Assembly (NCBI RefSeq): GCF_020447315.1 | Contig: NZ_JAJADQ010000001.1 | Coordinates: forward strand, 186,001 to 250,000 | Source: Hymenobacter nitidus | Lineage (GTDB): Bacteria; Bacteroidota; Bacteroidia; Cytophagales; Hymenobacteraceae | Length of the DNA stretch: 64,000 nucleotides | Direction: 5' to 3' | In this document: positions 32,881 through 41,646 of the stretch, piece after piece | Layout: each line of letters opens with the position of its first letter | Position numbering within the stretch: the first letter of the stretch is position 1 | Program-made: the position numbers and the translations under genes | The notes under the pieces: generated by a model | What the model was told of the DNA's origin: nothing | The model's input: the letters and a program-made list of their open reading frames with translations, nothing else | The model's database searches: none

Positions 32881-32980
32881 ACAGGTGGTTATTCGCACGT
32901 TTCTCCCCTTAAGCTGCTGCCGGCCGGTGGCAATAAAGTGGGTGGCGGCCCGCAGTGGCCTAGCAGTGATACGTTGATTA

Positions 32981-33544
32981 TTAAAGACCGTGTTGCCGGG
33001 CCAGCTCCAGCAGCTTCTTACGGGCCCGGCTATACTGGGATTTTGAGGTCGATTCGGTGATATTCAGAATGCCGGCAATTTCGGCGTGGTCGTAGCCTTC
33101 GAGCAGGTAGAGCGAGAGCACCACGCGGTAGCCGTCGGGCAGCTCCTGCACACAGCGGCGCACCACATCGGCGCGCCAGCCGATTTCCTCGGCGTCAAAC
33201 TCGCCGCTGTCGGTTTCTACCGCGGCCGAATCGTGCTGGTCGGCCAGGGGCACCAGCTGCAGGCGTCGGTTGCGCAGGCAGTTGATGCTTTTGTTGATGA
33301 CGATGCGCTTGAGCCAGGACCCAAACGAGGAGTCACCCTTGTAGCTGTGCAGCTCGCGGAAGGCGCTCAGAAACGACTCCTGCAGCACATCCTCGGCCTC
33401 AGCATAGTCGCCGGTGATGCGCAGCGAGGCGTTGAACATCGCCTTGGCGTAGCGCTTATAGATTTCAGCCTGGGCCCGCCGGTCGCCCAGGCGGCAGCGC
33501 TCCACCAGCGGGGCGTTGATGTCAGTGTACGCAAATGCCTCCAT
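32981..33544 (-). CDS. ECF RNA polymerase sigma factor
   Basis: Sigma-70 region 2 (AKAMFNASLRITGDYAEAEDVLQESFLSAF) and region 4 (ELPDGYRVVLSLYLLEGYDHAEIAGILNI) are clear, joined by a short linker. It is 187 aa from ATG 33544; a GTG at 33595 would add 17 residues. It lies 100 nt upstream of the membrane anti-sigma candidate on the same strand. The target genes are not known, but the adjacent DUF4097-like gene is a good candidate. Confidence 0.9.
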   Translation of the reverse strand: MEAFAYTDINAPLVERCRLGDRRAQAEIYKRYAKAMFNASLRITGDYAEAEDVLQESFLSAFRELHSYKGDSSFGSWLKRIVINKSINCLRNRRLQLVPLADQHDSAAVETDSGEFDAEEIGWRADVVRRCVQELPDGYRVVLSLYLLEGYDHAEIAGILNITESTSKSQYSRARKKLLELARQHGL

Positions 33545-33679
33545 ATGCTGTTCGGTTGGTGGAAGGGTAGAATCAGAAGGATTGTAAATATCCACCTTTC
33601 CGGGCTAAGCTGCTAGTGATGACGGGTAAGCAGGAGAAAGACAATGCGCAGGCCAAGAAGTTGCACGTCGTTTCGGAAG

Positions 33680-33709
33680 TTGTGCCCCAACTGCAATCCA
33701 TTACCTTCG
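33680..33709 (+). promoter_or_regulatory. Promoter of the tandem lipoprotein pair
   Basis: TTG at 33680-33682 and TACCTTCG at 33702-33709 have the 19-nt spacing of Bacteroidota promoters, with one mismatch from TAnnTTTG. Confidence 0.5.
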
Positions 33710-33746
33710 GGGATAGTTCAGTTTTATCCTAACCAACTCTACCGCT

Positions 33747-34313
33747 ATGCGCTTTTTACCCTATTTGGGCCTGGGCCTGCTGCTCAGCGCTTCGTCCCTT
33801 ACCTCCTGCAACAAGGTTGACTTCGGGCCCGCCGGCGGCATCACCGAAAAAACCGCCACCGATGCGCCCAACGGCCACGTCGATTCCTCCGACTGGACGC
33901 TGGAGGCCAACTGGGGCAAAAAGGAGAAAGACCTGTTTAAGGGGCTGCAGGGCAAGGTGAACCTGGACGGCACCACGTCGACCTACGTTACCAACCTGAA
34001 CTTCACGTTTTACCCGAACCCGGTCGACCAGTTCGCCTACTTCGGCTACGATTTCGACCTGCTCTACCAGGACGGCCTGATGGTGCAAACCGATTACGTC
34101 ATCGTCGACCGCAACAACAAGGTATTGCAGTCGGGCAGCGTTTCTTCCCGCACCACCACGCCCGACGGGCGCGGATTCAGCGGGTTTTCGCTGTCGTTCC
34201 TCGACGAAAAATTTAAGAAGGGTAAAACGTACCGCATGTACTACGTGCTGTATGAGCCCACCAAGCTCGCCTTTATGGGCAAGGGCCACGGCGACATCGA
34301 AATGGCCGACTAG
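33747..34313 (+). CDS. Lipoprotein of unknown function, paralogue A
   Basis: A signal peptide with lipobox LTSC gives an acylated Cys21. The mature 168 residues have mostly beta-type composition with no named domain. It shares several blocks with the next gene: a Asp-Trp pair after the lipid-attachment linker, FYPNPV, and the C-terminal YRMYYVLYEPTKLAFMGKGHGDIEM. The two genes lie in tandem with 32 nt between them, so they look like a duplication that has diverged, and are probably co-transcribed. Confidence 0.7.
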   Translation: MRFLPYLGLGLLLSASSLTSCNKVDFGPAGGITEKTATDAPNGHVDSSDWTLEANWGKKEKDLFKGLQGKVNLDGTTSTYVTNLNFTFYPNPVDQFAYFGYDFDLLYQDGLMVQTDYVIVDRNNKVLQSGSVSSRTTTPDGRGFSGFSLSFLDEKFKKGKTYRMYYVLYEPTKLAFMGKGHGDIEMAD

Positions 34314-34345
34314 CGCGGCTGCCCTTTATTCTTCTGCTTACTCCA

Positions 34346-34888
34346 ATGATGAAAAAAAGCCTGCTGCTCCTGACGCTGGGCCTGCCCTTGGCCATGGGCT
34401 GCCAAAAAGACAAGGAAGCTGAGCCTTCCACCATTGACTTCGGCGCCGGCGAAGGTATTTCCTACCGAAACGCCATGAACTACCCCATGGCCTACACCGA
34501 CCCCACCGACTGGACTTCTGATAAGCAATGGAGCAGCCGGGAAAAGGCTCTGTTCAGCTTTCCCGTAGCTGTCAACCTCGATCAGGCTCCCACGGGCGTC
34601 ACGACCAATATGAGCTTTTATCCGAATCCGGTAGAGCCCGGGGGCATCGGCATGTTTCGGCCTAACTCGACTACAGAAGGCACCCTGCGGCTGATATGGG
34701 TGGATAAAAACTACAAAGTAGTATCGACCCACGAGCAAGCCCTGGTCAAAAATATGGAAATGCGGTTTCAGTTTCCGGAAACCACGTTTCCCAGGGAACA
34801 GAAGTACCGGCTCTACTACGTGCTCTACAAAGCCGACGGCACCCTTATCTACAAGGGCCACGGCGACGTGCACATCCATCAGCAATAA
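34346..34888 (+). CDS. Lipoprotein of unknown function, paralogue B
   Basis: Homologous to the preceding gene: the lipobox is LAMGC, with a charged linker QKDKEAEP, a shared FYPNPV block and the shared end YRLYYVLYKADGTLIYKGHGDVHI. The Gly-His-Gly-Asp segment near the C-terminus is the best conserved feature and may be functional. It is 180 aa and membrane-anchored. A perfect terminator follows. Confidence 0.7.
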   Translation: MMKKSLLLLTLGLPLAMGCQKDKEAEPSTIDFGAGEGISYRNAMNYPMAYTDPTDWTSDKQWSSREKALFSFPVAVNLDQAPTGVTTNMSFYPNPVEPGGIGMFRPNSTTEGTLRLIWVDKNYKVVSTHEQALVKNMEMRFQFPETTFPREQKYRLYYVLYKADGTLIYKGHGDVHIHQQ

Positions 34889-34903
34889 CCATTGCTACCC
34901 AAC

Positions 34904-34940
34904 AAAAAGGCCCGTCCGGCTATCCGGACGGGCCTTTTTA
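34904..34940 (+). terminator. Terminator of the lipoprotein pair
   Basis: AAAAAGGCCCGTCCGG and CCGGACGGGCCTTTTT form a perfect 16-bp stem with loop CTAT. Confidence 0.9.
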
Positions 34941-34948
34941 TGCGCATT

Positions 34949-35050
34949 CAGAACGGTGTAGAGACGCATATCTGCGTCTCCTCGTTGAACGCCTGTCGTT
35001 GTCACGTCAGCAACAATTGAGACGCGAGTATGCGTCTCTACACCGTTCTG
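34949..35050. repeat. 102-bp element with 22-bp perfect inverted termini
   Basis: The arm at 34949-34970 is the exact reverse complement of 35029-35050. The arms begin CAGAACGGTGTAGAGACGCA on the left. The 58-nt interior contains further inverted pieces such as TGCGTCTC and GAGACGC. No transposase is encoded, so it is MITE-like or a palindromic repeat. It sits between the lipoprotein terminator and the end of the aldehyde dehydrogenase gene. Confidence 0.7.
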
Positions 35051-35059
35051 ACTTTGTAC

Positions 35060-36655
35060 CTACACGTCAAACTTGATGCCCTGGGCCAGGGGCAGCTGGT
35101 CGGAGTAGTTGATGGTGTTGGTCTGGCGGCGCATGTAGATTTTCCAGGCGTCGGAGCCGGACTCACGGCCGCCGCCGGTTTCCTTCTCGCCGCCGAAAGC
35201 ACCGCCGATTTCAGCGCCCGAGGTGCCGATGTTCACGTTGGCAATGCCGCAGTCGGAGCCGGTCTGGGAGAGGAAGGCTTCGGCCTCGCGCATGTTCAGG
35301 GTGAAGATGCTGGAGGACAGGCCCTGCTTCACGCCGTTCTGCAGCTCGATGGCCTCGTGCACGTCGCCCGAGTACTTAATCAGGTAGAGAATGGGGGCGA
35401 AGGTTTCTTCCTGCACGGTGTGGTACTCGTTGCGGGCTTCCACCAGGGCGGGCTGCACGTAGGTACCGGTTTCGTAGCCGGCGCCGCTCAGCACTTCCCC
35501 ACCGGTGAGCAGCGTGCCGCCTTCGGCCTGTACGGCAGCCAGGGCCTTGGTGAAGCCTTCCACGGCCTGCTTATCGATGAGCGGGCCCACCAGATTGCCT
35601 TCCTGCAACGGGTTGCCGATGGGCAGCTTGGGGTAGATGCCAAGCAAGCGGCTCTTTACGTCCTCATAAATTGAGTCGTGGATGATGAGGCGGCGGGTGG
35701 TAGTGCAGCGCTGCCCGGCCGTGCCCACGGCCCCAAACACCACGGCGCGCATGGCCATGTCGAGGTCGGCGTGCTGGGTCAGGATAATGGCGTTGTTGCC
35801 GCCCAGCTCCAGCAAAGCGCGGCCCAGGCGGGCCCCCACTACTTCGCCTACCTTCTTACCCATGCGGGTGCTGCCCGTAGCCGAAACCAGGGGCACGCGC
35901 GTGTCGGCGGCCATGGCGGCGCCCACCTCGGGCCCACCGATGATGACGTTGAAAATGCCTTCGGGCAGCTCATTCTCGCGCAGCACATCCTTGATGATGT
36001 GCTGCACGGCCACGGCTACCAGCGGGGTTTTCTCCGAGGGCTTCCAGATGCTCACGTCGCCGCAGACGGCGGCCAGCATAGCGTTCCAGCTCCACACGGC
36101 CACCGGGAAGTTGAAGGCCGAGATGATGCCCACGATACCCAGGGGCTGGTACTGCTCGTACATGCGGTGGGCAGGCCGCTCGGAGTGCATCGTCAGGCCG
36201 TGGAGCTGGCGCGAGAGGCCCACGGCGAAGTCGCAGATGTCAATCATTTCCTGCACTTCGCCCAGGCCTTCCTGCAGGATTTTGCCCATCTCGTAGCTCA
36301 CTAGCTTGCCCAGCGGCTCCTTGTACTCGCGCAGCTTGTTGCCGATCTGGCGCACGATTTCGCCCCGCTTGGGAGCTGGCACCAGCCGCCAAGCTTTAAA
36401 GGCTTCCTGCGCGGTGCGTACCACCGTGTCGTAGTCGGCCTCGGTGGCCATGGCTACGGCGGCAATGCGGCGGCCGTCGGTGGGCGAGGTGATGGTTCTC
36501 AGGTTCTGACCGGCGCCGCCCCACTGCAGACCGGTGCTGTAGGCGGCGTTTTCGGCTTCTACGCCCAGCTCGCGCAGTACTTGCTGAATGCTGTGCGGGT
36601 CGTGTTCCTGAACGTCAGCGCCAGTGGCGGCAGCTTCTTCGATGGCTAATTTCAT
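35060..36655 (-). CDS. Aldehyde dehydrogenase, ALDH7-like (aminoadipate-semialdehyde dehydrogenase type)
   Basis: A 531-aa NAD(P)-dependent aldehyde dehydrogenase. The catalytic residues are Glu283 in ELGGNNAI and Cys317 in TAGQRCTTTRRL. The substrate-pocket pattern matches ALDH7/AmaB enzymes that oxidise 2-aminoadipate semialdehyde in lysine breakdown. No other lysine-degradation gene is nearby, so the substrate is inferred from family. The start is ATG 36655. It is monocistronic. Confidence 0.88.
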   Translation of the reverse strand: MKLAIEEAAATGADVQEHDPHSIQQVLRELGVEAENAAYSTGLQWGGAGQNLRTITSPTDGRRIAAVAMATEADYDTVVRTAQEAFKAWRLVPAPKRGEIVRQIGNKLREYKEPLGKLVSYEMGKILQEGLGEVQEMIDICDFAVGLSRQLHGLTMHSERPAHRMYEQYQPLGIVGIISAFNFPVAVWSWNAMLAAVCGDVSIWKPSEKTPLVAVAVQHIIKDVLRENELPEGIFNVIIGGPEVGAAMAADTRVPLVSATGSTRMGKKVGEVVGARLGRALLELGGNNAIILTQHADLDMAMRAVVFGAVGTAGQRCTTTRRLIIHDSIYEDVKSRLLGIYPKLPIGNPLQEGNLVGPLIDKQAVEGFTKALAAVQAEGGTLLTGGEVLSGAGYETGTYVQPALVEARNEYHTVQEETFAPILYLIKYSGDVHEAIELQNGVKQGLSSSIFTLNMREAEAFLSQTGSDCGIANVNIGTSGAEIGGAFGGEKETGGGRESGSDAWKIYMRRQTNTINYSDQLPLAQGIKFDV

Positions 36656-36941
36656 AGGAGAGAAAGGTTGGATGGGAGTTTTACTCGGGGTGGCAGGGTA
36701 CCGGCCGTAAAGCTAGCAAATCGGCGCGGGCCGGGCGGCATGCGCGGAGCGTAGTTCGCCGGCAGTCACCTGCTTCGTGGGTGCCTGCCTATCTTATTGG
36801 CTGTTTGCCACCGCCCTGTTGGCCGGCCGTTGCTGCCCTGCTCTGCTTTTGTGCTTCAACGCTATTCATGTGCTGCCCTGGTGGCGAACTTCCCAGCCAA
36901 GCCGCCCGCGCCGCCCGCATGGTGCTGAAGTAGGCAGCAAC
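36656..36941. other. Intergenic region, no gene accepted
   Basis: The region between the start of the aldehyde dehydrogenase gene and the end of the HtrA gene. A short frame (36777-36965) has no start context and a composition unlike its neighbours, so I do not call it. It must hold the aldehyde dehydrogenase promoter, but no TAnnTTTG is obvious. Confidence 0.5.
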
Positions 36942-36975
36942 AAAAAAGCCCCTCCAGCTACCTGAAGGGGCTTTG
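36942..36975 (-). terminator. Terminator of the HtrA gene
   Basis: AAGCCCCT and AGGGGCTT pair across a short loop; the minus-strand tail is TTTTTTGTT. Confidence 0.8.
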
Positions 36976-37000
36976 TATTCCATATTAACCAATCGGGAGC

Positions 37001-38503
37001 TTACTCGGCCTGCCCTATGGGGTAGTAGGCTTTACGGCCGTCGGGGTACACACCTTCTACCAGCGCGCCCTGGTTGTCTTTGGCGGCTTCGAGGAACTGC
37101 TGCACGTCCTGGGGCTTGCTCACCTTGCTCTTGTCGATGCGGGTGATGATGAAGCCGTCGTCGATGCCAGTTTCCTTGAAGTTTGAGCCCCGGATGCCGC
37201 TAATTTTAGCGCCCCCGTCGATGCCCAGCTTGTTCATCTCCTGCTTGCTCACCGGAGCCAGCGTGGCGCCCTCATACTTGATGGATTTGGCTACTTCCTC
37301 CCGGATGATATCGGTGGTACCGGTTGAGTTACGCAGGGTGGCCGTTACGGTCTTGCTGTCGTTGGCACGCAGCAGGGTCACCTTGATCTTGTCGCCAGGG
37401 CGGAAGCGGGCTACCTGCTCCTGCAGCTGCGAGGAAGTATTCACCTTCACCCCGTTAATTTCGGTGATGATGTCGCCTTCCTTGATGCCAGCGTCGGCAG
37501 CCGCGCTGTTCTTGCTCATGCCCATTACGTACACGCCGTTCAGGGTGGCCAGCTTCTTCTCCGAGGCCAGCGTAGCGTCCACTTCCCGGATGTTGACGCC
37601 GAGCAGGGCGCGCTGCACCACTTTATACTTGAGCAGGTCGTCGATTACCTTGCTCACGATGCTGCTGGGCACGGCGAAAGAATAGCCCTCAAAAGCGCCC
37701 GAGCGCGAGGCAATGGCCGAGTTGATGCCAATCAGGTCGCCGTTCAGGTTCACCAGGGCGCCGCCAGAGTTGCCGGGGTTTACCACCGCGTCGGTCTGCA
37801 GGAACGACTCAATGCCCATATTATCCTCGCGGCGCAGGATGTTGATGTTGCGTCCCTTGGCCGAGATAATACCGGCCGTCACGGTGGAGTTCAGGTTGAA
37901 GGGGTTGCCCACGGCCAGTACCCACTCGCCTACTTTCACGTTGTCGGAGTTGCCGTAGCGCACGAAGGGCAGGCTGGTGGCCTCCACCTTCAGCAGGGCC
38001 AGGTCAGTGGTCGGGTCGGCGCCCACCAACGTGGCGTTGTACTTACGCTTATCGTCGAGCACTACCTCAATCTTGTCGGCTTTGTCAATCACGTGGTTGT
38101 TCGTGACGATGTAGCCGTTGGCGGCAATAATTACGCCCGAGCCCGAGCCCTGTTGCGGGCCCGCCTGCGGGGAATGATACTGGTCGTAGTCGTCGCCGAA
38201 GAACTGGCGCAGGAACGGGTCCATACGCTGGCCCCCGCCGCTGCTCATCTTCGGCGCGTACTCGGTCATGACGTGCACGACGGCGGGCGTCACCGAGGAG
38301 GCCGCCGCCACGAAATTGAGGCCTTCCGGCACCACGTAGTTGCTGCTGCGCAGCTCACTGGTGTAACGCACATTGGGGTCAGCCGCCACTACCTGGTTTG
38401 CATTGGTGCGCTCAGGCTCCAGCAGCTTATACCCACCCACCGCTACGCCACCACCCAGAATGGCGGAACCGAGCAGGCCGAGCATCATTTGTTTTGCTTG
38501 CAT
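37001..38503 (-). CDS. HtrA/Deg-family serine protease
   Basis: An envelope quality-control protease. An N-terminal hydrophobic helix (MMLGLLGSAILGGGVAVGGY) anchors or exports it. The trypsin-like domain carries His (TNNHVIDKA), Asp (TTDLALLKV) and Ser246 (NPGNSGGAL). Two PDZ domains follow (about residues 285-380 and 400-490). It is 500 aa, the usual DegQ/DegP type. It lies near an Hsp20 gene on the same strand, but a terminator separates them, so any shared regulation would be through separate promoters. Confidence 0.95.
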   Translation of the reverse strand: MQAKQMMLGLLGSAILGGGVAVGGYKLLEPERTNANQVVAADPNVRYTSELRSSNYVVPEGLNFVAAASSVTPAVVHVMTEYAPKMSSGGGQRMDPFLRQFFGDDYDQYHSPQAGPQQGSGSGVIIAANGYIVTNNHVIDKADKIEVVLDDKRKYNATLVGADPTTDLALLKVEATSLPFVRYGNSDNVKVGEWVLAVGNPFNLNSTVTAGIISAKGRNINILRREDNMGIESFLQTDAVVNPGNSGGALVNLNGDLIGINSAIASRSGAFEGYSFAVPSSIVSKVIDDLLKYKVVQRALLGVNIREVDATLASEKKLATLNGVYVMGMSKNSAAADAGIKEGDIITEINGVKVNTSSQLQEQVARFRPGDKIKVTLLRANDSKTVTATLRNSTGTTDIIREEVAKSIKYEGATLAPVSKQEMNKLGIDGGAKISGIRGSNFKETGIDDGFIITRIDKSKVSKPQDVQQFLEAAKDNQGALVEGVYPDGRKAYYPIGQAE

Positions 38504-38657
38504 GGGTAATAAAAAGATGGTTGTAAGAAAAAGACGAGTGAATCGGGAAGAAGTAAGTGAAGCCCTGCGTGACCGGCTCCCGCACTAACGCAGAAGATGC
38601 AGCTCGTGGTATAGGGGTTGCATCAGCCTCCTTTTACCTTACAACACCCGCGCCAAC

Positions 38658-38687
38658 AAAAAAGACACCACGCCGGGTGTCTTTTTT
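38658..38687 (-). terminator. Terminator of the Hsp20 gene
   Basis: A 12-bp perfect stem (AAAAAAGACACC with GGTGTCTTTTTT) has a T-run on the minus side. Confidence 0.9.
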
Positions 38688-38703
38688 GCAGACTGCGAGG
38701 CGC

Positions 38704-39147
38704 TTACTGAATCTCAATATGATGTTTCGTCACCTTTTTGCTGTCAAAAGGCAGCTTCAGGCGTAGAACACCATCGGTGAGCTGGGCCTCAATAGCGGTA
38801 ATCTCGACCGTATCGGGCAGACGGAACGACCGGGTGAAGGTACCGTAGGCCATTTCCAGGCGGCGAAACTTCGGACCGTTTTCCTCCGCTACCGGGGCTT
38901 TGCGCTCTCCGCTAATTACGAGATTCCCGTCCTGAAAGTCAATCTTGACGTCTTCTTTCGCTACGCCGGGCAAGGCCAGGTGCAACTCAAAGCCCTGCTC
39001 CGATTCGAGGATGTCGGCCAAGGGCACAAAGCTCTGGCTGGGCTCGGTGGAAGTAGGCAGCGTGTCGCGCAACAGGTCGTTGAGGACTTTATTGAAAGCG
39101 CGGGCAGGCCGCAAAGCAGGCTGGTTGTTATACAGAATAGTTGCCAT
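38704..39147 (-). CDS. Small heat-shock protein (Hsp20/alpha-crystallin)
   Basis: ATP-independent chaperone. The alpha-crystallin domain (about residues 45-140) contains FELHLALPGVAKEDVKIDFQDGNLVISGERK and the later A-x-x-x-n-G-v-L consensus as AQLTDGVLRLKLP. The C-terminal anchor is KHHIEIQ, close to the I-x-I motif. It is 147 aa. It has its own terminator; no TAnnTTTG or known heat-shock operator is seen within 100 nt upstream. Confidence 0.95.
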   Translation of the reverse strand: MATILYNNQPALRPARAFNKVLNDLLRDTLPTSTEPSQSFVPLADILESEQGFELHLALPGVAKEDVKIDFQDGNLVISGERKAPVAEENGPKFRRLEMAYGTFTRSFRLPDTVEITAIEAQLTDGVLRLKLPFDSKKVTKHHIEIQ

Positions 39148-39391
39148 GGTAAGGTAAAGTGTAGAGTTAGGTTATGTCCGTACCAACTGCGGTACACCTC
39201 TACTCCATAAATTCTGTACCAGCCGCTAATACACGCTCTGCCAATGACAAAAAGTCTTAATATCTACCTACAGGCTACCCCTGCCGTTTTAATAAACTGA
39301 AATAATTGCTGTTTACAGCCTTCAAATACTGATTATCTAGCAAAAACACTCATGCCATTTTGACTTCTTCCGCTCCATCGATGAACAGTTT

Positions 39392-40210
39392 CTAGTGCTG
39401 GGTTGGCAGCTGCCGACGTTCGAATGCGCTCTTACCGCGGAAGATGGTGTAGCGCACATCCAGCCCCACGATAGGAGTCACGGAGTTGAAGTTACCGCCG
39501 GGTATTACCACCGTACCACTCGGGTCAGTTTGTTCCAGCACAATACGGTAAGCCGTGGAACTAGCCACCCAGGACGTCAGATCGAAGTGCGGCGACACGC
39601 GGATGCCCAGGTCGGCCCGCAAGGTGCCAAAGTCGATGGTCCGTTCCTTGGGCGCATCTTCCTCCCGCTGAAAGCGCAGGTAGGCAAATGCTTCGTAGGC
39701 CAGGCGGGGCCGCAGCGCTACCTTGCCCACTTCGAAAACCCGGTCAAGGTCGAGGCGCAGGCGGGCCAGGGCCCGGCCATCCATCAACGGGTCGGCGGGT
39801 AGGGTATATTCTACCCCCAGCCGCTGCCGGAAGTTGAACTGACCCACCGTATTCCAATGGCGCAGGTAGAGCTCCGGCGTCACGTCTACGTACAGGCGCT
39901 GCACGTCGCTACCGCCCCGGTAGGTGGTATAGGCAGCACTACGCAGCGTAGCGCCCCCACTCCACCGCTCGTTCCAGAACTTCTCGTACGCCACCTGCAG
40001 CCCCAACTGATTGAGCTGGGTACCATTGTAGCTGCCCACGCGCGTGGGGCCCTGCAGGCTTACCAGCAAGTAGTCATCTGCCCGCAGGGCGTATTCCACT
40101 TGTAGCTCGGGCAGCAGCAACGTATTATTCACGGACCGGCGCTGAGCTTTGGCCGCCGGGCTGACTGCGAGTAGCGTAGCCAAACCAGCAACAAACAGGA
40201 ATTGCTTCAT
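39392..40210 (-). CDS. Outer-membrane-type beta-barrel protein of unknown function
   Basis: A signal peptide (MKQFLFVAGLATLLAVSPAAKAQ) is followed by regular alternating beta strands of about 10 residues (LQVEYALRADDYLLVSL, FRQRLGVEYTL, ALRPRLAYEAFAYLRF), typical of a small barrel of 10-12 strands. The C-terminal residues do not end in Phe but in a Gln-His tail. A DUF2490-like assignment is possible but untested. It is 272 aa and next to no clear partner. Confidence 0.65.
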   Translation of the reverse strand: MKQFLFVAGLATLLAVSPAAKAQRRSVNNTLLLPELQVEYALRADDYLLVSLQGPTRVGSYNGTQLNQLGLQVAYEKFWNERWSGGATLRSAAYTTYRGGSDVQRLYVDVTPELYLRHWNTVGQFNFRQRLGVEYTLPADPLMDGRALARLRLDLDRVFEVGKVALRPRLAYEAFAYLRFQREEDAPKERTIDFGTLRADLGIRVSPHFDLTSWVASSTAYRIVLEQTDPSGTVVIPGGNFNSVTPIVGLDVRYTIFRGKSAFERRQLPTQH

Positions 40211-40270
40211 AAAGAGCAGCCAACGGCCGCGGCATATCTGGGATGAGAAAAAGTACTCGGATAACTAGGC

Positions 40271-41491
40271 TTATGCCTGGCTGCCGGCCGAGGCAGCCGC
40301 CAACTCCTGCAGCGTAAGCCAAGCCATCAGGCCGGGCCCGACTTCCAGAGACTTGGGGTCGACGTCGAAAGTAGGCGTGTGCACAGAAGAGGCATTACGG
40401 CCGTCTTCACTGCGGGTGCCCAGGCGGTAAAAGCAGGCGTCGGCGGCCTGTGAGTAGTAGGCAAAGTCTTCAGCGGCCATCCATTGATCCAGCTCGATTA
40501 CGTTTTCCGGTCCCAGGTAGGCTTCGGCGGCGGCACGGGTGCGGGCTGTCAGGGCCGGCTCGTTTTCCAGGTAGGGGTAGCCGTGGCGGATTTCCAGCTC
40601 GGCCGTGGCCCCCATCGACTCGGCCAGGCCTTCCACCAGCTTGCGCAGATGGCCGTGGGCTTCGCGGCGCCAGTCCTCGTTCAGGGTGCGGAAAGTTCCT
40701 TCAATGCGAACCTCGTTGGGAATAACGTTGGTGGCGCCGTTGGCAATGACCTTCCCGAACGACAGCACCGAGGGCAGCTTGGGACTGGCGCGCCGGCTTA
40801 CAATCTGCTGAGCCGCCACGATGATGTGGGCCGCCACCAGTACGGGGTCGAGGTTCTGCTCGGGCATGGCGCCGTGTCCGCCCTTGCCCCGCACGGTCAG
40901 GTACAGCTCGTCGGTGCTGGCCATGTAGCGCCCGGGCCGCAACCCTACTTTACCGGCCGGCAGCATTGGAAATACGTGCTGGCCCAGCACACTGGCCGGC
41001 TTGGGGTTTTCCAGCACGCCTTCCTTTATCATAAGGGAAGCGCCGCCGGGCAGCAGCTCCTCACCGGGCTGAAAAATCAGCTTCACGGTGCCCTCAAACT
41101 CGTCGCGCAGCTGGCTCAGGATACGGGCCGTGCCCAGCAGGGACGACGTATGCACATCGTGGCCGCAGGCGTGCATCACGCCCGGGTTCGTGGATTTGTA
41201 GGCCACCTCGTTCTGCTCCTGAATGGGCAGCGCATCCATGTCGGCGCGCAGGGCCACGGTGCGGGACGTCGGGTTGCGGCCTTCGATGAGGGCTACTACG
41301 CCGGTTGTGGCCAGGGTGTGGGGCTGCAATCCCAGCTGGCGCAGCTGCTCCGTAACAAACGCGGCCGTGTTATACTCGGCGAAGGAAAGCTCCGGGTGCG
41401 CGTGCAGGTGCTGGCGGATGGCCACGGTATCGGCGGCGGCGGCGGCGGCCAGGGACTTCACTTTCTGTAACACGGATTCGGCGGAGGACAT
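40271..41491 (-). CDS. M20-family amidohydrolase
   Basis: A metal-dependent peptidase or amidohydrolase of the M20D group that cleaves N-acyl amino acids or similar amides. Metal-site motifs are HACGHDVHTSSLLGTA and FQPGEELLPGG, with the later dimerisation insert (about residues 185-300) and DQWMAAEDFAYY near the end. It is 406 aa. The start ATG 41491 follows two candidate promoter elements 35-70 nt upstream. The real substrate is not predictable. Confidence 0.88.
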   Translation of the reverse strand: MSSAESVLQKVKSLAAAAAADTVAIRQHLHAHPELSFAEYNTAAFVTEQLRQLGLQPHTLATTGVVALIEGRNPTSRTVALRADMDALPIQEQNEVAYKSTNPGVMHACGHDVHTSSLLGTARILSQLRDEFEGTVKLIFQPGEELLPGGASLMIKEGVLENPKPASVLGQHVFPMLPAGKVGLRPGRYMASTDELYLTVRGKGGHGAMPEQNLDPVLVAAHIIVAAQQIVSRRASPKLPSVLSFGKVIANGATNVIPNEVRIEGTFRTLNEDWRREAHGHLRKLVEGLAESMGATAELEIRHGYPYLENEPALTARTRAAAEAYLGPENVIELDQWMAAEDFAYYSQAADACFYRLGTRSEDGRNASSVHTPTFDVDPKSLEVGPGLMAWLTLQELAAASAGSQA

Positions 41492-41525
41492 ACGTTTCGC
41501 AAGTGGTAATAGTGGGGCAACTCAT

Positions 41526-41555
41526 CAAACATACCACCCGGCGGGCAGTACGCAA
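41526..41555 (-). promoter_or_regulatory. Promoter of the M20 amidohydrolase
   Basis: On the minus strand TTG (41555-41553) and TATGTTTG (41533-41526) are separated by 19 nt. A second TACTTTTG at 41560-41553 overlaps the -33 region. Confidence 0.65.
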
Positions 41556-41576
41556 AAGTACGCCCGAAAATGAGCC

Positions 41577-41614
41577 GGCCCCGCCCGCTCCCTGTTACGG
41601 AGTCGGGCGGGGCC
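41577..41614 (-). terminator. Terminator of the deoC-SPOR transcript
   Basis: GGCCCCGCCCG (41577-41587) pairs with CGGGCGGGGCC (41604-41614); the minus-strand tail is ATTTTC. It directly precedes the amidohydrolase promoter. Confidence 0.75.
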
Positions 41615-41646
41615 GGGCGCTGCCTTTTCGGGATGATAATATCCCG

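Noticed and set aside
36777-36965. A 62-codon frame upstream of the HtrA terminator
   Set aside because: It has no promoter or start context, runs into the terminator hairpin, and the product looks like random Cys/Arg/Pro-rich translation.
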